Shown here one piece after another: positions 8,873-17,179 of a DNA stretch of 64,000 nt (its first letter is position 1; each line of letters starts with the position of its first letter). The stretch covers positions 124,001-188,000 of the forward strand of contig JBCBKL010000003.1 in NCBI GenBank assembly GCA_038521825.1, written 5' to 3'. Origin of the DNA: JBCBKL01 sp038521825 (GTDB lineage: Bacteria > Pseudomonadota > Alphaproteobacteria > Rhodobacterales > Rhodobacteraceae). A program made the translations under genes and the position numbers. The notes beneath the pieces were generated by a model, which worked only from the letters and a program-made list of their open reading frames with translations, ran no database searches and was not told the origin of the DNA.

Positions 8873-9292
8873 CTAACGCTTTATCGGAACGCCATACAGC
8901 TCAAGGCGATGCCCGCGCAATTCGTATCCAAGCTTGCGCGCGATCTTTTCCTGCAGCGCTTCGATTTCGCCATCCACGAACTCGATGACCTCGCCCGAAT
9001 TCATGTCGATCAGATGATCGTGATGTTCGCGTTCGGCGTCTTCGTACCGCGCGCGCCCGTCACCGAATTCGAGCTTGTCGAGGATGCCCGCCTCTTCGAA
9101 TAATTTGACAGTCCGGTAGACCGTCGCGATGGAAATGCCGCTGTCGATGGCACTGGCCCGGTTATAGAGTTCTTCGACGTCGGGATGGTCCGACGAGTCC
9201 TCAAGAACCTGCGCGATAATGCGGCGTTGGCCCGTCATGCGGAGGCCTTTGGCCTCGCACCGCTCGATGATGGTTGGTTTGTCGCTGCCCAT
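8873..9292 (-). CDS. Fur-family metal regulator, Mur-like
   Basis: A 139-residue Fur-superfamily repressor: a winged helix (GLRMTGQRRIIAQVLED, then ISIATVYRTVKLFEEAGI) followed by the metal/dimerisation domain with EREHHDHLIDMNSGEVIEF. The CxxC pairs that hold structural zinc in E. coli Fur are absent; the usual LxCGKVIEF stretch reads MNSGEVIEF. In alphaproteobacteria such proteins are commonly the manganese regulator Mur, while iron control lies with RirA or Irr. Mur is therefore a likely but unproved assignment. No metal transporter gene is adjacent. Confidence 0.85.
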   Translation of the reverse strand: MGSDKPTIIERCEAKGLRMTGQRRIIAQVLEDSSDHPDVEELYNRASAIDSGISIATVYRTVKLFEEAGILDKLEFGDGRARYEDAEREHHDHLIDMNSGEVIEFVDGEIEALQEKIARKLGYELRGHRLELYGVPIKR

Positions 9293-9360
9293 GGCTCCGT
9301 GTAACTGGGAATGGGCAGCGGAGCAATCGGACTTGGTCTGCGATCAGGCGCGTTTGGTGC

Positions 9361-10200
9361 TCAAGTATACAATGTCGGCACACCCAATTGGGTGTGGATC
9401 TCGTTGACCTGCGCGGGTTGCATGCCAAAGCCGTCGGCAAGCTGATGCAGATACTGCGCCTCGGCCTGACTATCGAGATCGATGGCCATCACCGACATCG
9501 CATAGACCTGTGGCGCGAGCCCGTCGGGCGTCGCGTTCACAAGGCCGGGAATATCGATAGGGGCGGCCATTTCGGTTCGCAGGAATTCGGCCTCTTCGGC
9601 GTCGATCCCGTCACTGCCAACGTGGCCCATCAGCTTTTCCTGCTCGGCATCGTCGAGTTTGCCATCTGACTTTGCCGCCTGGATCATCGCCTTGAGCATG
9701 AGCGCCGCCGCTGCTTCCTGATCGGCCGTGGGTTCGATTTCCTGCTGCGGGGTTTCGTCGAACGCCGAATTCAGGACCGCACCAAAGCTGGCATCATTGG
9801 TGTCCGGGCGCTGGCCGATCGTCGATGCCAGCCCGCCCAGCAACCCACCCGCGGCGCCAGCGCCGGCAAGCCCGCCCAGCATGTCCTGCAGGCCCGCGCC
9901 GCTGCCACCGTTGCCCGATTGGAGCCCGTCGAGCAGACCGCCAAGGCCCCCGCCGCCGCCTTGTGCCCCACCCATGAGACCGCCCAGCATGTTTTGCAGA
10001 TTGGCACCGCCGCCGCCCGTAAGGCCCCCAAGCATGCCCTGCAGGCCGCCTGAGCCGCCCGCGCCGCCTGCAAGACCACCCAGCATCCCGCCAAGCCCTG
10101 CATTCGAGGTGCCATCGCCCTTGTTTTTCATCAAATGGCTGGCGCCTTTTGCGATTGCGACACCAACTGCGACTTTCGCCAGTGTTTTCATCAAACTCAT
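9361..10200 (-). CDS. DUF533 / TerB-like protein with glycine-rich linker
   Basis: The conserved start MSLMKTLAKVAVGVAIAKG at 10200 gives 279 residues; the open frame upstream does not resemble the family. A short hydrophobic N-terminal stretch is followed by a long low-complexity region (about residues 30-150) rich in Gly and Leu, with repeats of the LGGLxGG type. The C-terminal half is a helical TerB-like domain (ALMLKAMIQAAKSDGKLDDAEQEKL). The family function is unknown. The GC-rich repeat region also produces long, meaningless open frames on both strands. Confidence 0.85.
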   Translation of the reverse strand: MSLMKTLAKVAVGVAIAKGASHLMKNKGDGTSNAGLGGMLGGLAGGAGGSGGLQGMLGGLTGGGGANLQNMLGGLMGGAQGGGGGLGGLLDGLQSGNGGSGAGLQDMLGGLAGAGAAGGLLGGLASTIGQRPDTNDASFGAVLNSAFDETPQQEIEPTADQEAAAALMLKAMIQAAKSDGKLDDAEQEKLMGHVGSDGIDAEEAEFLRTEMAAPIDIPGLVNATPDGLAPQVYAMSVMAIDLDSQAEAQYLHQLADGFGMQPAQVNEIHTQLGVPTLYT

Positions 10201-10342
10201 TGCTGAAACCTCCCTCGTCTTTCGATCTATGATTCGACTGTGCCACAACTTGCGCTGGCAAACGCAACATTTCTGAGACGGCTGATGCATTGACAATGTC
10301 GTGCCGCGACGGCCTGTTGCGCGCATGGCCCGCAAAGATCAC

Positions 10343-11221
10343 ATGGACACGCTTGGCGCTGTTGCCCTGACCGCCTTCGCGCTGCATCTCGCATTCAACC
10401 AGGTTGTTATCAAGGTGACGAATGACGGGTTTGGCCCCGTCTTTCAGGCAGGGTTGCGGTCGTTCGGGGCGGTCCTTGTCCTTTGGCTCTGGATGTGGAC
10501 GCGGTCGATCCCGGTTAGGCTACCCCGAAATGCGATGTGGGGCGGTGTCATTGCCGGCATCCTATTCGGCGTCGAATTCATCTGCCTATACACCGCGCTT
10601 GATCTGACAACCGTGTCCCGGGCGTCGATCATCTTTTACTCGATGCCGGTATGGCTGGCGCTGGCTGCTCACTTCGTGTTGCCGGGCGAACGGCTGACGG
10701 GAGTTCGCAGCGTCGGTCTTGTCCTTGCAATGTGTGGCGTGGCGCTCGCGGTTTCGAACCGGGACGGAGGCTCCGCCAGCCTCGCCGGAGACCTCTTGGC
10801 CTTGATCGGGGCCATCTGCTGGGCCGGGATTGCACTTTGCGTCCGGATCACACCGCTCAGCACCGCGCGACCGGAACAGCAACTCTTCTGGCAAGTGCTT
10901 ATCTCGGCCCCCATCCTGCTGGTCGCTGCACCATTCTTTGGCGATCTGATCCGCGACGTGCAGCCCCTTCATATCTGGGGGCTTGGCTTTCAGATCCTGC
11001 TGATCGCGAGCTTCGGATTTCTTTTCTGGTTCTGGCTGATGTCGATTTATCCGGCATCCTCGGTTGCCTCGTTCAGCTTTCTGTCGCCGGTCTTTTCGGT
11101 GATGCTGGGCTGGCTGCTCTTGCGGGAAGAGGTTGACGCGACCGTGTGGGGCGCACTTGCGCTGGTTGCTGTCGGGATCCTGCTGATCAACCGGCCCGCC
11201 CGGCGCGCGCAGCCCGCCTAG
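10343..11221 (+). CDS. EamA-family DMT transporter
   Basis: A 292-residue integral membrane protein with ten predicted hydrophobic segments in two EamA domains; the second domain starts near residue 145 with DLLALIGAICWAGIALCVRI. It ends in PEEVD-type membrane contexts common to RhaT/YdcZ-like carriers, and the substrate is unknown. The start is uncertain: ATG 10343 (MDTLGAVALTAFALH) fits the family best, and ATG 10325 is a 6-codon longer alternative; neither has a strong ribosome site. It overlaps the convergent selO tail by 4 bases. Confidence 0.85.
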   Translation: MDTLGAVALTAFALHLAFNQVVIKVTNDGFGPVFQAGLRSFGAVLVLWLWMWTRSIPVRLPRNAMWGGVIAGILFGVEFICLYTALDLTTVSRASIIFYSMPVWLALAAHFVLPGERLTGVRSVGLVLAMCGVALAVSNRDGGSASLAGDLLALIGAICWAGIALCVRITPLSTARPEQQLFWQVLISAPILLVAAPFFGDLIRDVQPLHIWGLGFQILLIASFGFLFWFWLMSIYPASSVASFSFLSPVFSVMLGWLLLREEVDATVWGALALVAVGILLINRPARRAQPA

Positions 11222-12636
11222 GTGCCGCAGAAAGTTGCCGGAACGACCTCATCCGGGGTCGGAGGGCGGCGCAGATCGGCAAAGTCTTCGTTCGTCGCAA
11301 AAGGGGCGGCTAGCGCCGTCATCAGCCGTTCGAACGGGGCAAGATCCCCGGCCACCGCCGCTTCGATCATCGCTTCGATCCGATGATTGCGCGGGATGAG
11401 AACCGGATTTGCTGCGCGCATCGTGGCTTCGGGTTCCGCTTCATCGCCTAACCGTTCGCGCCATTTTGCTTCCCAAGACGCGAACCGGTCGCGGTCAAGA
11501 ATGTGATCGCGGGCAGACCCGTCGATGAGTGCCCGAAACGTGTTCGTGAAATCCGCGCCGTCTGTCTGCATCAGAGCGAGGAATTCCTCGATCATCAGCT
11601 GATCTTCGGGGGTCGCATCCGCGATGCCGAGCTTCTGACCGAACCGCCGCAGCCACGCCTGTTGCAACAGTTCGGGTACGCCGTGCACGATTGCAGTGGC
11701 CTCTTCGACGGCCTTTTCCTTGTCGTCGCATTGCTGGATCAGGGCCGTCGCGAATTGGGCCATGTTCCAAACTGCGATCCTGGGCTGGTTTCCGAAGGCA
11801 TAGCGGCCCATCTGGTCGATGGAGCTAAAGACGCGCCCCTCGTGATAGGCATCCATGAAGGCGCAGGGACCGTAATCGATGGTCTCTCCGGCGATGCTGC
11901 AATTGTCGGTGTTCATCACCCCGTGAATGAAGCCAACGGACATCCAGGCCGGGATCAGTGTGGCTTGGCGTGCGCACACAGCGGCCAACAGACTCATTGG
12001 ACCATCGGCGTCGGGATAGTGCCGCGCGATGGCATAGTCTGTCAGGGCGCGTAACGCATCAACCTCGCCCCGATGGGCAAAAATCTGAAAGGTGCCAACG
12101 CGCAGGTGGCTCTGGGCCACGCGGGTCAGAACAGCGCCGGGCAGGGGGCCTTCGCGAAAAATCTCCTCCCCGGTCAGAACGGCGGCGAGAGCGCGGGTCG
12201 TGGGGATGCCAAGATGATACATCGCTTCGGACACGACATATTCCCGCAGAACCGGGCCAAGCCATGCTCGCCCGTCGCCCATCCGGGAATAGGGGGTCGG
12301 ACCCGATCCCTTGAGCTGAATGTCGCGCCGGACACCATCCGCGCCCACAACCTCACCCAACAGGATCGCCCGCCCGTCGCCAAGCTGCGGGTTGTACTGG
12401 CCGAACTGGTGCCCCGAATAAAGCTGCGCCAGAGGACTTGCCCCGGCAGGTACGATATTGCCCGCAAAGATCCGGGCCTGATCCTCACGGTCGTTGATGG
12501 CGATGCCCAGAAGGTCGGCGAGATCGTCGTTGTAAGCGATAAGCGCCGGTTCCTTGACCGGGGTGGGGTCGAGACGTGTGTAGAACCCCTCGGGCAGGGC
12601 GGCGTAGGTGTTGTCGAAAGGAATTGAGACAGCCAT
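11218..12636 (-). CDS. selO: Protein adenylyltransferase SelO (YdiU/UPF0061)
   Basis: SelO is a pseudokinase-fold enzyme that transfers AMP from ATP to protein hydroxyl side chains and has been linked to redox stress responses. The 472-residue protein carries the family core: YSGHQFGQYNPQLGDGRAILLGE, the nucleotide-binding QLKGSGPTPYSRMGDGRAWL, and the MNTDNCSIAGETIDYGPCAFMD metal-binding segment. The C-terminus ends in CGT, which aligns with the C-terminal Cys/Sec of the family (redox control). It is followed by the small TfoX-like gene upstream in map order and is convergent with an EamA gene. Confidence 0.95.
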   Translation of the reverse strand: MAVSIPFDNTYAALPEGFYTRLDPTPVKEPALIAYNDDLADLLGIAINDREDQARIFAGNIVPAGASPLAQLYSGHQFGQYNPQLGDGRAILLGEVVGADGVRRDIQLKGSGPTPYSRMGDGRAWLGPVLREYVVSEAMYHLGIPTTRALAAVLTGEEIFREGPLPGAVLTRVAQSHLRVGTFQIFAHRGEVDALRALTDYAIARHYPDADGPMSLLAAVCARQATLIPAWMSVGFIHGVMNTDNCSIAGETIDYGPCAFMDAYHEGRVFSSIDQMGRYAFGNQPRIAVWNMAQFATALIQQCDDKEKAVEEATAIVHGVPELLQQAWLRRFGQKLGIADATPEDQLMIEEFLALMQTDGADFTNTFRALIDGSARDHILDRDRFASWEAKWRERLGDEAEPEATMRAANPVLIPRNHRIEAMIEAAVAGDLAPFERLMTALAAPFATNEDFADLRRPPTPDEVVPATFCGT

Positions 12637-12668
12637 GACCCGCAGATAATGCGCTTTGATCCTCGCCG

Positions 12669-13016
12669 CTAGCCCGGGCTGGTGCGATGGCGCGGTTCGA
12701 TCACCCCGATCTCGTTCATCGCGGTTTCAAACGCCGAACGGTTCTTGTCGAATGCAGAGGCCCGGATGGCGTCGAAGCGCTTGCGCAGATCAGCCTTTTC
12801 CTTGCCCTTACAATCGTTCCACGGGCGGCCCTGCAGGCCCATGACGAGGACGTAATAGCCAATGAAATGAGGTTTCGTGCCCGTTTGCAGCAACCGCCGG
12901 TAGGTTTTGTCGGGCCCGAGCGCCCGCAGCTCGTCCGCCGAGTGGATACCCGCCCTCGCGCAGGCATTCTCCATCGCAGGGCCGAGATTTCTTATCGCGC
13001 TGACAGGCTCCGTCAT
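12669..13016 (-). CDS. TfoX/Sxy C-terminal domain protein
   Basis: A 115-residue protein matching the C-terminal domain of TfoX/Sxy (IRNLGPAMENACARAGIHSADELRALG, then the Y..L...G..PH segment and VMGLQGRPWNDC). It is a helix-hairpin-helix-like module; standalone copies without the N-terminal TfoX domain are common in Rhodobacteraceae and have no proved role in competence. The Cys-rich N-terminal half of true TfoX is absent. It lies 32 bases upstream of selO on the same strand, so the two may share a transcript. Confidence 0.82.
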   Translation of the reverse strand: MTEPVSAIRNLGPAMENACARAGIHSADELRALGPDKTYRRLLQTGTKPHFIGYYVLVMGLQGRPWNDCKGKEKADLRKRFDAIRASAFDKNRSAFETAMNEIGVIEPRHRTSPG

Positions 13017-13048
13017 GCGCGCAGAATAACGCGTGATTTACGCCTAGC

Positions 13049-13150
13049 CTAGATGCTGGCGTAATCGGTGAACACCGGCTGCGGAGCCTCTTTCTGAGGT
13101 TTCGCCGGAGCGTTTGATTCTGATTTAGCTGTTTTGTTGTTCTGTACCAT
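13049..13150 (-). CDS. Small hydrophilic protein, 33 residues (candidate)
   Basis: An ATG frame of 33 codons, beginning MVQNNKTAKSESNAPA and ending VFTDYASI. The composition (Lys/Ser/Ala/Pro/Gln, then an aromatic-acidic tail) looks like a real disordered small protein rather than a random GC-rich frame. It lies in an otherwise empty gap between the TfoX-like gene and the epimerase. A 7-bp inverted repeat sits 11 bases upstream of its ATG. I do not recognise the family; conservation of this frame in relatives would decide. Confidence 0.4.
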   Translation of the reverse strand: MVQNNKTAKSESNAPAKPQKEAPQPVFTDYASI

Positions 13151-13160
13151 TACAACACCC

Positions 13161-13183
13161 ACTTACCCTTCCGTAAGGTAAGT
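13161..13183. promoter_or_regulatory. Inverted repeat ACTTACC-N9-GGTAAGT
   Basis: A perfect 7-bp inverted repeat with a 9-base spacer in the 99-base gap between the 33-codon frame and the epimerase gene. It lies 11-33 bases upstream of the small frame's ATG on the minus strand, so it could be an operator or an mRNA hairpin covering its ribosome site (the arm and spacer contain GGAAGGG on that strand). No T-run follows on either strand, which argues against a terminator. Confidence 0.3.
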
Positions 13184-13249
13184 AAAGCGCAGACCGCTGT
13201 TGATACAAAGACAATTTTGAGGCGGGAAAATGAACTTTATCGTGAAATA

Positions 13250-14191
13250 TCAGATATTCTGGAAACAGTAGCGGGTCACCTGCCGGTAAGGTTCGCCCTT
13301 GGATACACGCACCGATGGAAAATGGGGGTGGTTCGGCGCATCCGGCCATCCCTGCGGTTCGAGCGCGACCCCGGCAAAGGGCTGAATCGTTTTTCCGCGG
13401 CAGGCCTCGGCCGCAAGTTTCGGAAGGTTGCTGCCTGAATAGACCTGCAAGCCGGGTTCTGTCGTCTCAATCGACATCATGGTGCCATCCGATCCATGCA
13501 GCTTGGCCGCCAGCTTCGGGCTGTCAAAACGCCGACCGCCCAGGCAATAGCAATGATCGGCATCCAGTGGAATCAGCCCGCCCTTCGATAACTGAAACGG
13601 ACCGGCCGCCGTCGTGACCGCCCCGGTTGGCACCTTGTCAGGCCCAACCACCACCATCCAGTCTGCCATCACTCGCAACTCATGACCGGACGTGTCGTCG
13701 CGATCGTCAAGGCTCCAGTAAGGATGGTGGGCAAGGTTGAGATAGGTATCCTCATCGGTTTCGCCGGTCAGCGTGAGGATCAGGTTGGGCCCATCGAGTT
13801 CATAGACCGCCTCGATCTTGCGGTTTCCGGGCAGGCCGCAATCGCCGTGTGACAGAGAGATCGACAGGGTTACTCGGGTCGGTGTTTCGGCGATGACCGA
13901 CCAGTTTCGTTTCTGAGTTCCGGTGGGCCCGCTGTGCAGGGTTGTCGTGCCTTCGTTCGCGGCCATGTTCCAAACGGTCCCGTCCAACGTGACCGAGGCA
14001 TTGCCGATACGGTTTGCAATGGGCCCCACGATTGATCCGGCGGTTCCGGGCATCTTTTCGACACGCTCCAGATCCGACAGACCCAGTACCAGATTGCGGC
14101 CCGCATTCGTCCACAGGCCTACGAGGCTTGCCCCCAGTGGCGCGATCTCGGCCCGCAAGACATCATTCGCTATCGTATGGTATTCTGCCAT
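13250..14191 (-). CDS. Aldose 1-epimerase (galactose mutarotase-like)
   Basis: A 313-residue mutarotase-superfamily enzyme that interconverts alpha and beta anomers of aldoses. The start MAEYHTIANDVLRAEIAPLGASLV at 14191 fits the family; the frame extends further but without similarity. Family segments include VGPIANRIGN, LNLAHHPYWSLD (the catalytic His region), and GVALEPQGWPDAPNHPHFPS near the end with the catalytic Glu. It is divergent from the class IV aminotransferase gene. Which sugar it serves cannot be told from the sequence. Confidence 0.9.
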   Translation of the reverse strand: MAEYHTIANDVLRAEIAPLGASLVGLWTNAGRNLVLGLSDLERVEKMPGTAGSIVGPIANRIGNASVTLDGTVWNMAANEGTTTLHSGPTGTQKRNWSVIAETPTRVTLSISLSHGDCGLPGNRKIEAVYELDGPNLILTLTGETDEDTYLNLAHHPYWSLDDRDDTSGHELRVMADWMVVVGPDKVPTGAVTTAAGPFQLSKGGLIPLDADHCYCLGGRRFDSPKLAAKLHGSDGTMMSIETTEPGLQVYSGSNLPKLAAEACRGKTIQPFAGVALEPQGWPDAPNHPHFPSVRVSKGEPYRQVTRYCFQNI

Positions 14192-14273
14192 GGCCCGGAT
14201 AGTGCGCAGGCCATGCCCGTCTGCAAAGCCCATTCCGCTTGACCTTGGCGCTGGCGCTGCAATTGATGTGCCT

Positions 14274-15200
14274 ATGGCACACCTTTCGACCCACGACGCT
14301 TCCGATGACGACCGGAACGAGAGCATCAAGATCTATGTGAACGGCCAGATTGTACCGCGCGATCAAGCAGTCGTGTCGGTCTATGACAGCGGCTTTCTTC
14401 TGGGCGACGGCATTTGGGAGGGGTTGCGACTGCATCAGGGTCATATCCCGTTCTTCGAGGACCATCTGGATCGGCTGTTCGAGGCTGCCCGCTATACCGA
14501 GATCGACATCGGGCTTGACCGCTCCGGGGTAAAGCAGGCGGTTCAGGATACGCTCGACGTCAACGAAATGGTTGATGATGTGCATATCCGGCTGATGGTT
14601 ACGCGCGGGCGCAAACGCAAGCCGTTCCAGCATCCGCATCTGAGTGTCTATGGTGCAACCGTGGTCATCATCGCGGAGCATTCGAAGCCCGACGCGGCCG
14701 TGGTCGAGCGCGGCGTGCGCCTGTTCACGGTTCCGCATCACCGGGGACTGCCGCTGACGCAGGATGCAAAGCTGAACTCCCACTCGAAACTGAACTGTAT
14801 CATCGCACTCAATCATGCGGTGCAAGCAGGGGCCGATGAGGCGCTGATGCTCGATCCGTTCGGGTTCGTGAACACGACCAATGCCTGCAACTTCTTTGTC
14901 GTTAAGAAGGGTGCGGTTTGGACCTCGACGGGCGATTATTGCATGAACGGGATAACGCGGCAGAAGGTCATTGATATCTGTCGCGCCGAGGAGATTCCGG
15001 TTTTTGAACGCAATTATACACTGGTCGATACGTACTCAGCCGACGAAGCCTTTCTGACTGGAACATTTGGGGCACAGACTCCTGTTTTCGAGATTGACGG
15101 ACGCACAATCGGAGATGGTAAGGCTGGGCCGGTGTTCCATCGGATCAGAAAGGCCTATGCCGCGCTGATCCAAGCGAACATCGAGAAACGGGAGCCGTAG
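14274..15200 (+). CDS. PLP-dependent aminotransferase, class IV
   Basis: A 308-residue fold-type IV aminotransferase (branched-chain/D-amino acid/4-amino-4-deoxychorismate lyase superfamily). Visible are IYVNGQIVPRDQAVVSVYDSGFLLGDGIWEG at the N-terminus, the Arg-rich VTRGRKRKP segment, and the catalytic lysine in the AKLNSHSKLNC stretch. The FVNTTNACNFF motif binds the PLP phosphate. The ATG at 14274 replaces a longer frame lacking similarity. Substrate range is not fixed by these motifs. It is divergent from the epimerase gene, 82 bases away. Confidence 0.87.
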   Translation: MAHLSTHDASDDDRNESIKIYVNGQIVPRDQAVVSVYDSGFLLGDGIWEGLRLHQGHIPFFEDHLDRLFEAARYTEIDIGLDRSGVKQAVQDTLDVNEMVDDVHIRLMVTRGRKRKPFQHPHLSVYGATVVIIAEHSKPDAAVVERGVRLFTVPHHRGLPLTQDAKLNSHSKLNCIIALNHAVQAGADEALMLDPFGFVNTTNACNFFVVKKGAVWTSTGDYCMNGITRQKVIDICRAEEIPVFERNYTLVDTYSADEAFLTGTFGAQTPVFEIDGRTIGDGKAGPVFHRIRKAYAALIQANIEKREP

Positions 15201-15437
15201 CTCGTTAAGATCTGACTAAGGGCGGGGCTCTCTGGGGCAGCAAGAGCCGATAGCAGGTGCGCCCATTTCTTCTTTTATAATAATTAAAACAATACCTTAA
15301 GAATGTTTCGCTACTAGAGTTGTCAGGCGGTTTGATTGATTATGGTCCGATGCTGGGTTCCCGTTGGTCAACAGCGCCGATTTTCGCGTCAAACCCTCTG
15401 GACGGCCCCAACCGCACTTGCTATATCGCACGCCAGT

Positions 15438-15512
15438 TCCGGCGTAGCTCAGCGGTAGAGCAGTTGACTGTTAATCAATTGGTCGTAGGTTCGATCCCTA
15501 CCGCCGGAGCCA
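15438..15512 (+). tRNA. tRNA-Asn (GTT), CCA encoded
   Basis: A full cloverleaf with acceptor arms TCCGGCG/CGCCGGA, D-loop AGCTCAGCGGTAGAGC, anticodon loop CTGTTAA (GTT, Asn), and T-arm GGTTCGATCCC. The terminal CCA is encoded. The 237 bases upstream of it (15201-15437) hold no gene that I can support. Confidence 0.97.
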
Positions 15513-15546
15513 AATCCTAAATACAGCGACGTCACTCTGAACGTGA

Positions 15547-15909
15547 TTAGCCTGCTACCATGTGCAGCGCTTGGATCAACTTTGCCGGTTCAAGCGGTTT
15601 TGCAATCCAGCCGGTTGCCCCAGCCTCGCGGGCCCTCAGTTTGAGCTCAGGTTCAGTTCCGGTCATCATGACGAGGATCGGGGTCTTGCCATGACCCCGG
15701 CTTTTGCGCACGGCGTCGATGAAACCAATACCGTCCATTCGGGGCAGGTTGATCCCGGCGAAAATCACATCGGGCGATACGTCGTTTAGCAGATCAATCG
15801 CGTCCGCTCCGTCATCTGCCGTGTGGACGACAAATCCCTTGGGTTCAAGCGCCGTGCGGATATCGCAGGTGGTCGAATCGTCATCGACGGCGAGGACCCT
15901 GAGGCTCAT
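15547..15909 (-). CDS. Orphan receiver-domain protein lacking the phospho-Asp
   Basis: A 120-residue CheY-like receiver with no output domain. The acidic pair (VDDD, residues 8-11), the conserved Thr (MMTG, about residue 87) and Lys (IAKP, about residue 103) are all present. At the position of the phospho-acceptor the sequence reads DVIFAGINLPRMDG: Gly52 (codon GGG) replaces the Asp of the usual DxxLLDxxMPxMDG. This should abolish normal phosphorylation, so it is probably a pseudo-receiver acting by binding. No kinase gene is near. Confidence 0.88.
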   Translation of the reverse strand: MSLRVLAVDDDSTTCDIRTALEPKGFVVHTADDGADAIDLLNDVSPDVIFAGINLPRMDGIGFIDAVRKSRGHGKTPILVMMTGTEPELKLRAREAGATGWIAKPLEPAKLIQALHMVAG

Positions 15910-16058
15910 TGATCGTTCTCCTGCTCGTTTCGAACTCCCGCGCGGCCTTCTTATGGTCTTTGACGGCCGGGATTCGCCACAGTCTCGGCGGACTGCGCCG
16001 GTCGGACTTGCTTACCGGGTCGGAGGTTAATACAGCGTTAACTGTTGCGGAGCATCCA

Positions 16059-16079
16059 ATGGCCCGCGCAGCGGGCCAT
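16059..16079. terminator. Strong hairpin downstream of the one-carbon operon
   Basis: ATGGCCCGC, loop GCA, GCGGGCCAT: a perfect 9-bp stem about 30 bases after the stop of the methyltransferase gene on the minus strand. No T-run follows, so it is either a weak terminator or a 3'-end stabilising hairpin. The rest of the gap 15910-16058 shows no gene. Confidence 0.4.
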
Positions 16080-16108
16080 GCGGGCATCACAAAAACACCT
16101 GTCAGAGT

Positions 16109-17170
16109 TTATCCCGCTCGACGCCGCCGCCCGCCGCTGCGTCCGCCGCGCCCTCGGCCTGCTGCTCCGGCTTCGTCGGATTTGTTGAACCGTATCCAGG
16201 CACCGCCATGCGGGTCATTGTCGGTCAGGAAATTGGCCGCGCGGATGGCCTCCATTTCCTTGCCCGCCTTTGGCATGGTCGATCCCATGCCGAATGTCTT
16301 GGCAAAAGTTTCGTCATCCATCGTGTCGGGTACTACGATCCCAGCGGCGGCGACTTCGGCGCGCTTTTCAGCGATCCTTTTCGCGCCGATGGGCAGGGCA
16401 ATCGGGTTCATGATTGCCGATGTCATGCCCGCGCCCATGGCCATGGGCAGAAAGGCGTTGTTGATGCCGTGCCGGTTCGGCAACCCGAAGGAAATGTTCG
16501 ATGCACCACAGGTCGTGTTGACGCCAAGCTCGTCCCGCAGGCGGCGCACCAGCGTAAAGACCTGAAGCCCAGCGGTTGCCATCGCGCCGACGGGCATGAC
16601 AAGGGGATCAACAACGATATCATGGGCGGGGATCCCGAAATCGGCGGCCCGCTCGACGATCTTTTTCGCCACTGCGAACCGTACCTCGGGATCTTCGGAG
16701 ATGCCGGTATCATCATTCGAGATCGCGACCACAGGCACATTGTATTTCTTGACCAGTGGCAGGATCTGTTCGAGCCTCTCCTCCTCACCCGTTACCGAGT
16801 TCAGCAAGGGGCGGCCTTCGCAAACCTCAAGACCAGCCTCAAGCGCGCCGGGCACCGAACTGTCGATGCAAAGGGGCACGTCGACCAGCCCTTGCACCAG
16901 CTCGATCATCTTGCGCATCAGAGGCGGTTCGGTTTCATTCGGGTTTGGGTTCGAATTATAGACAACGCCCGCATTCACATCGAGAACCGCGGCACCGGCC
17001 GCGACCTGGGCTAACGCGTCCCTTTCGACAGTCGAGAAATCGCCCGCCTCAAGTTCGGTCGCCAGCTTCTTGCGTCCGGTCGGGTTGATACGCTCCCCAA
17101 TGACGCAGAATGGCTGGTCAAAGCCGATGATGGCGGTCTTGGTCTTCGATTCGACGATAGTCTGCGTCAT
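16109..17170 (-). CDS. Methyltetrahydrofolate:corrinoid methyltransferase, pterin-binding domain protein
   Basis: A 353-residue pterin-binding TIM barrel like the folate domain of MetH or the MtgA-type methyltransferases: CVIGERINPTGRKKL at the N-terminus, VLDVNAGV, LCIDSSVPGALEAGL, and GASNISFGLPNR near residue 240. It moves a methyl group between tetrahydrofolate and a corrinoid protein. It is the last gene of an operon with a MetF-like gene 9 bases upstream. The C-terminus is an Arg/Gly-rich tail of about 20 residues ending in RRRRAG, separate from the enzyme core. Family members in Rhodobacteraceae serve either split methionine synthase or methyl-group catabolism; the choice is open here. 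Confidence 0.9.
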   Translation of the reverse strand: MTQTIVESKTKTAIIGFDQPFCVIGERINPTGRKKLATELEAGDFSTVERDALAQVAAGAAVLDVNAGVVYNSNPNPNETEPPLMRKMIELVQGLVDVPLCIDSSVPGALEAGLEVCEGRPLLNSVTGEEERLEQILPLVKKYNVPVVAISNDDTGISEDPEVRFAVAKKIVERAADFGIPAHDIVVDPLVMPVGAMATAGLQVFTLVRRLRDELGVNTTCGASNISFGLPNRHGINNAFLPMAMGAGMTSAIMNPIALPIGAKRIAEKRAEVAAAGIVVPDTMDDETFAKTFGMGSTMPKAGKEMEAIRAANFLTDNDPHGGAWIRFNKSDEAGAAGRGRGGRSGGRRRRAG

Positions 17171-17179
17171 ACTCTTTCC

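Noticed and set aside
9728..10276. A Pro/Ser-rich 182-residue frame on the plus strand across the DUF533 gene
   Set aside because: It is the reverse of the Gly-rich linker codons of DUF533 and has only repeat-derived composition.
9794..10387. A second Gly/Arg-rich minus-strand frame overlapping the DUF533 gene
   Set aside because: Out of frame with the conserved MSLMKTLAKV start and TerB-like half; composition comes from GC-rich repeats.
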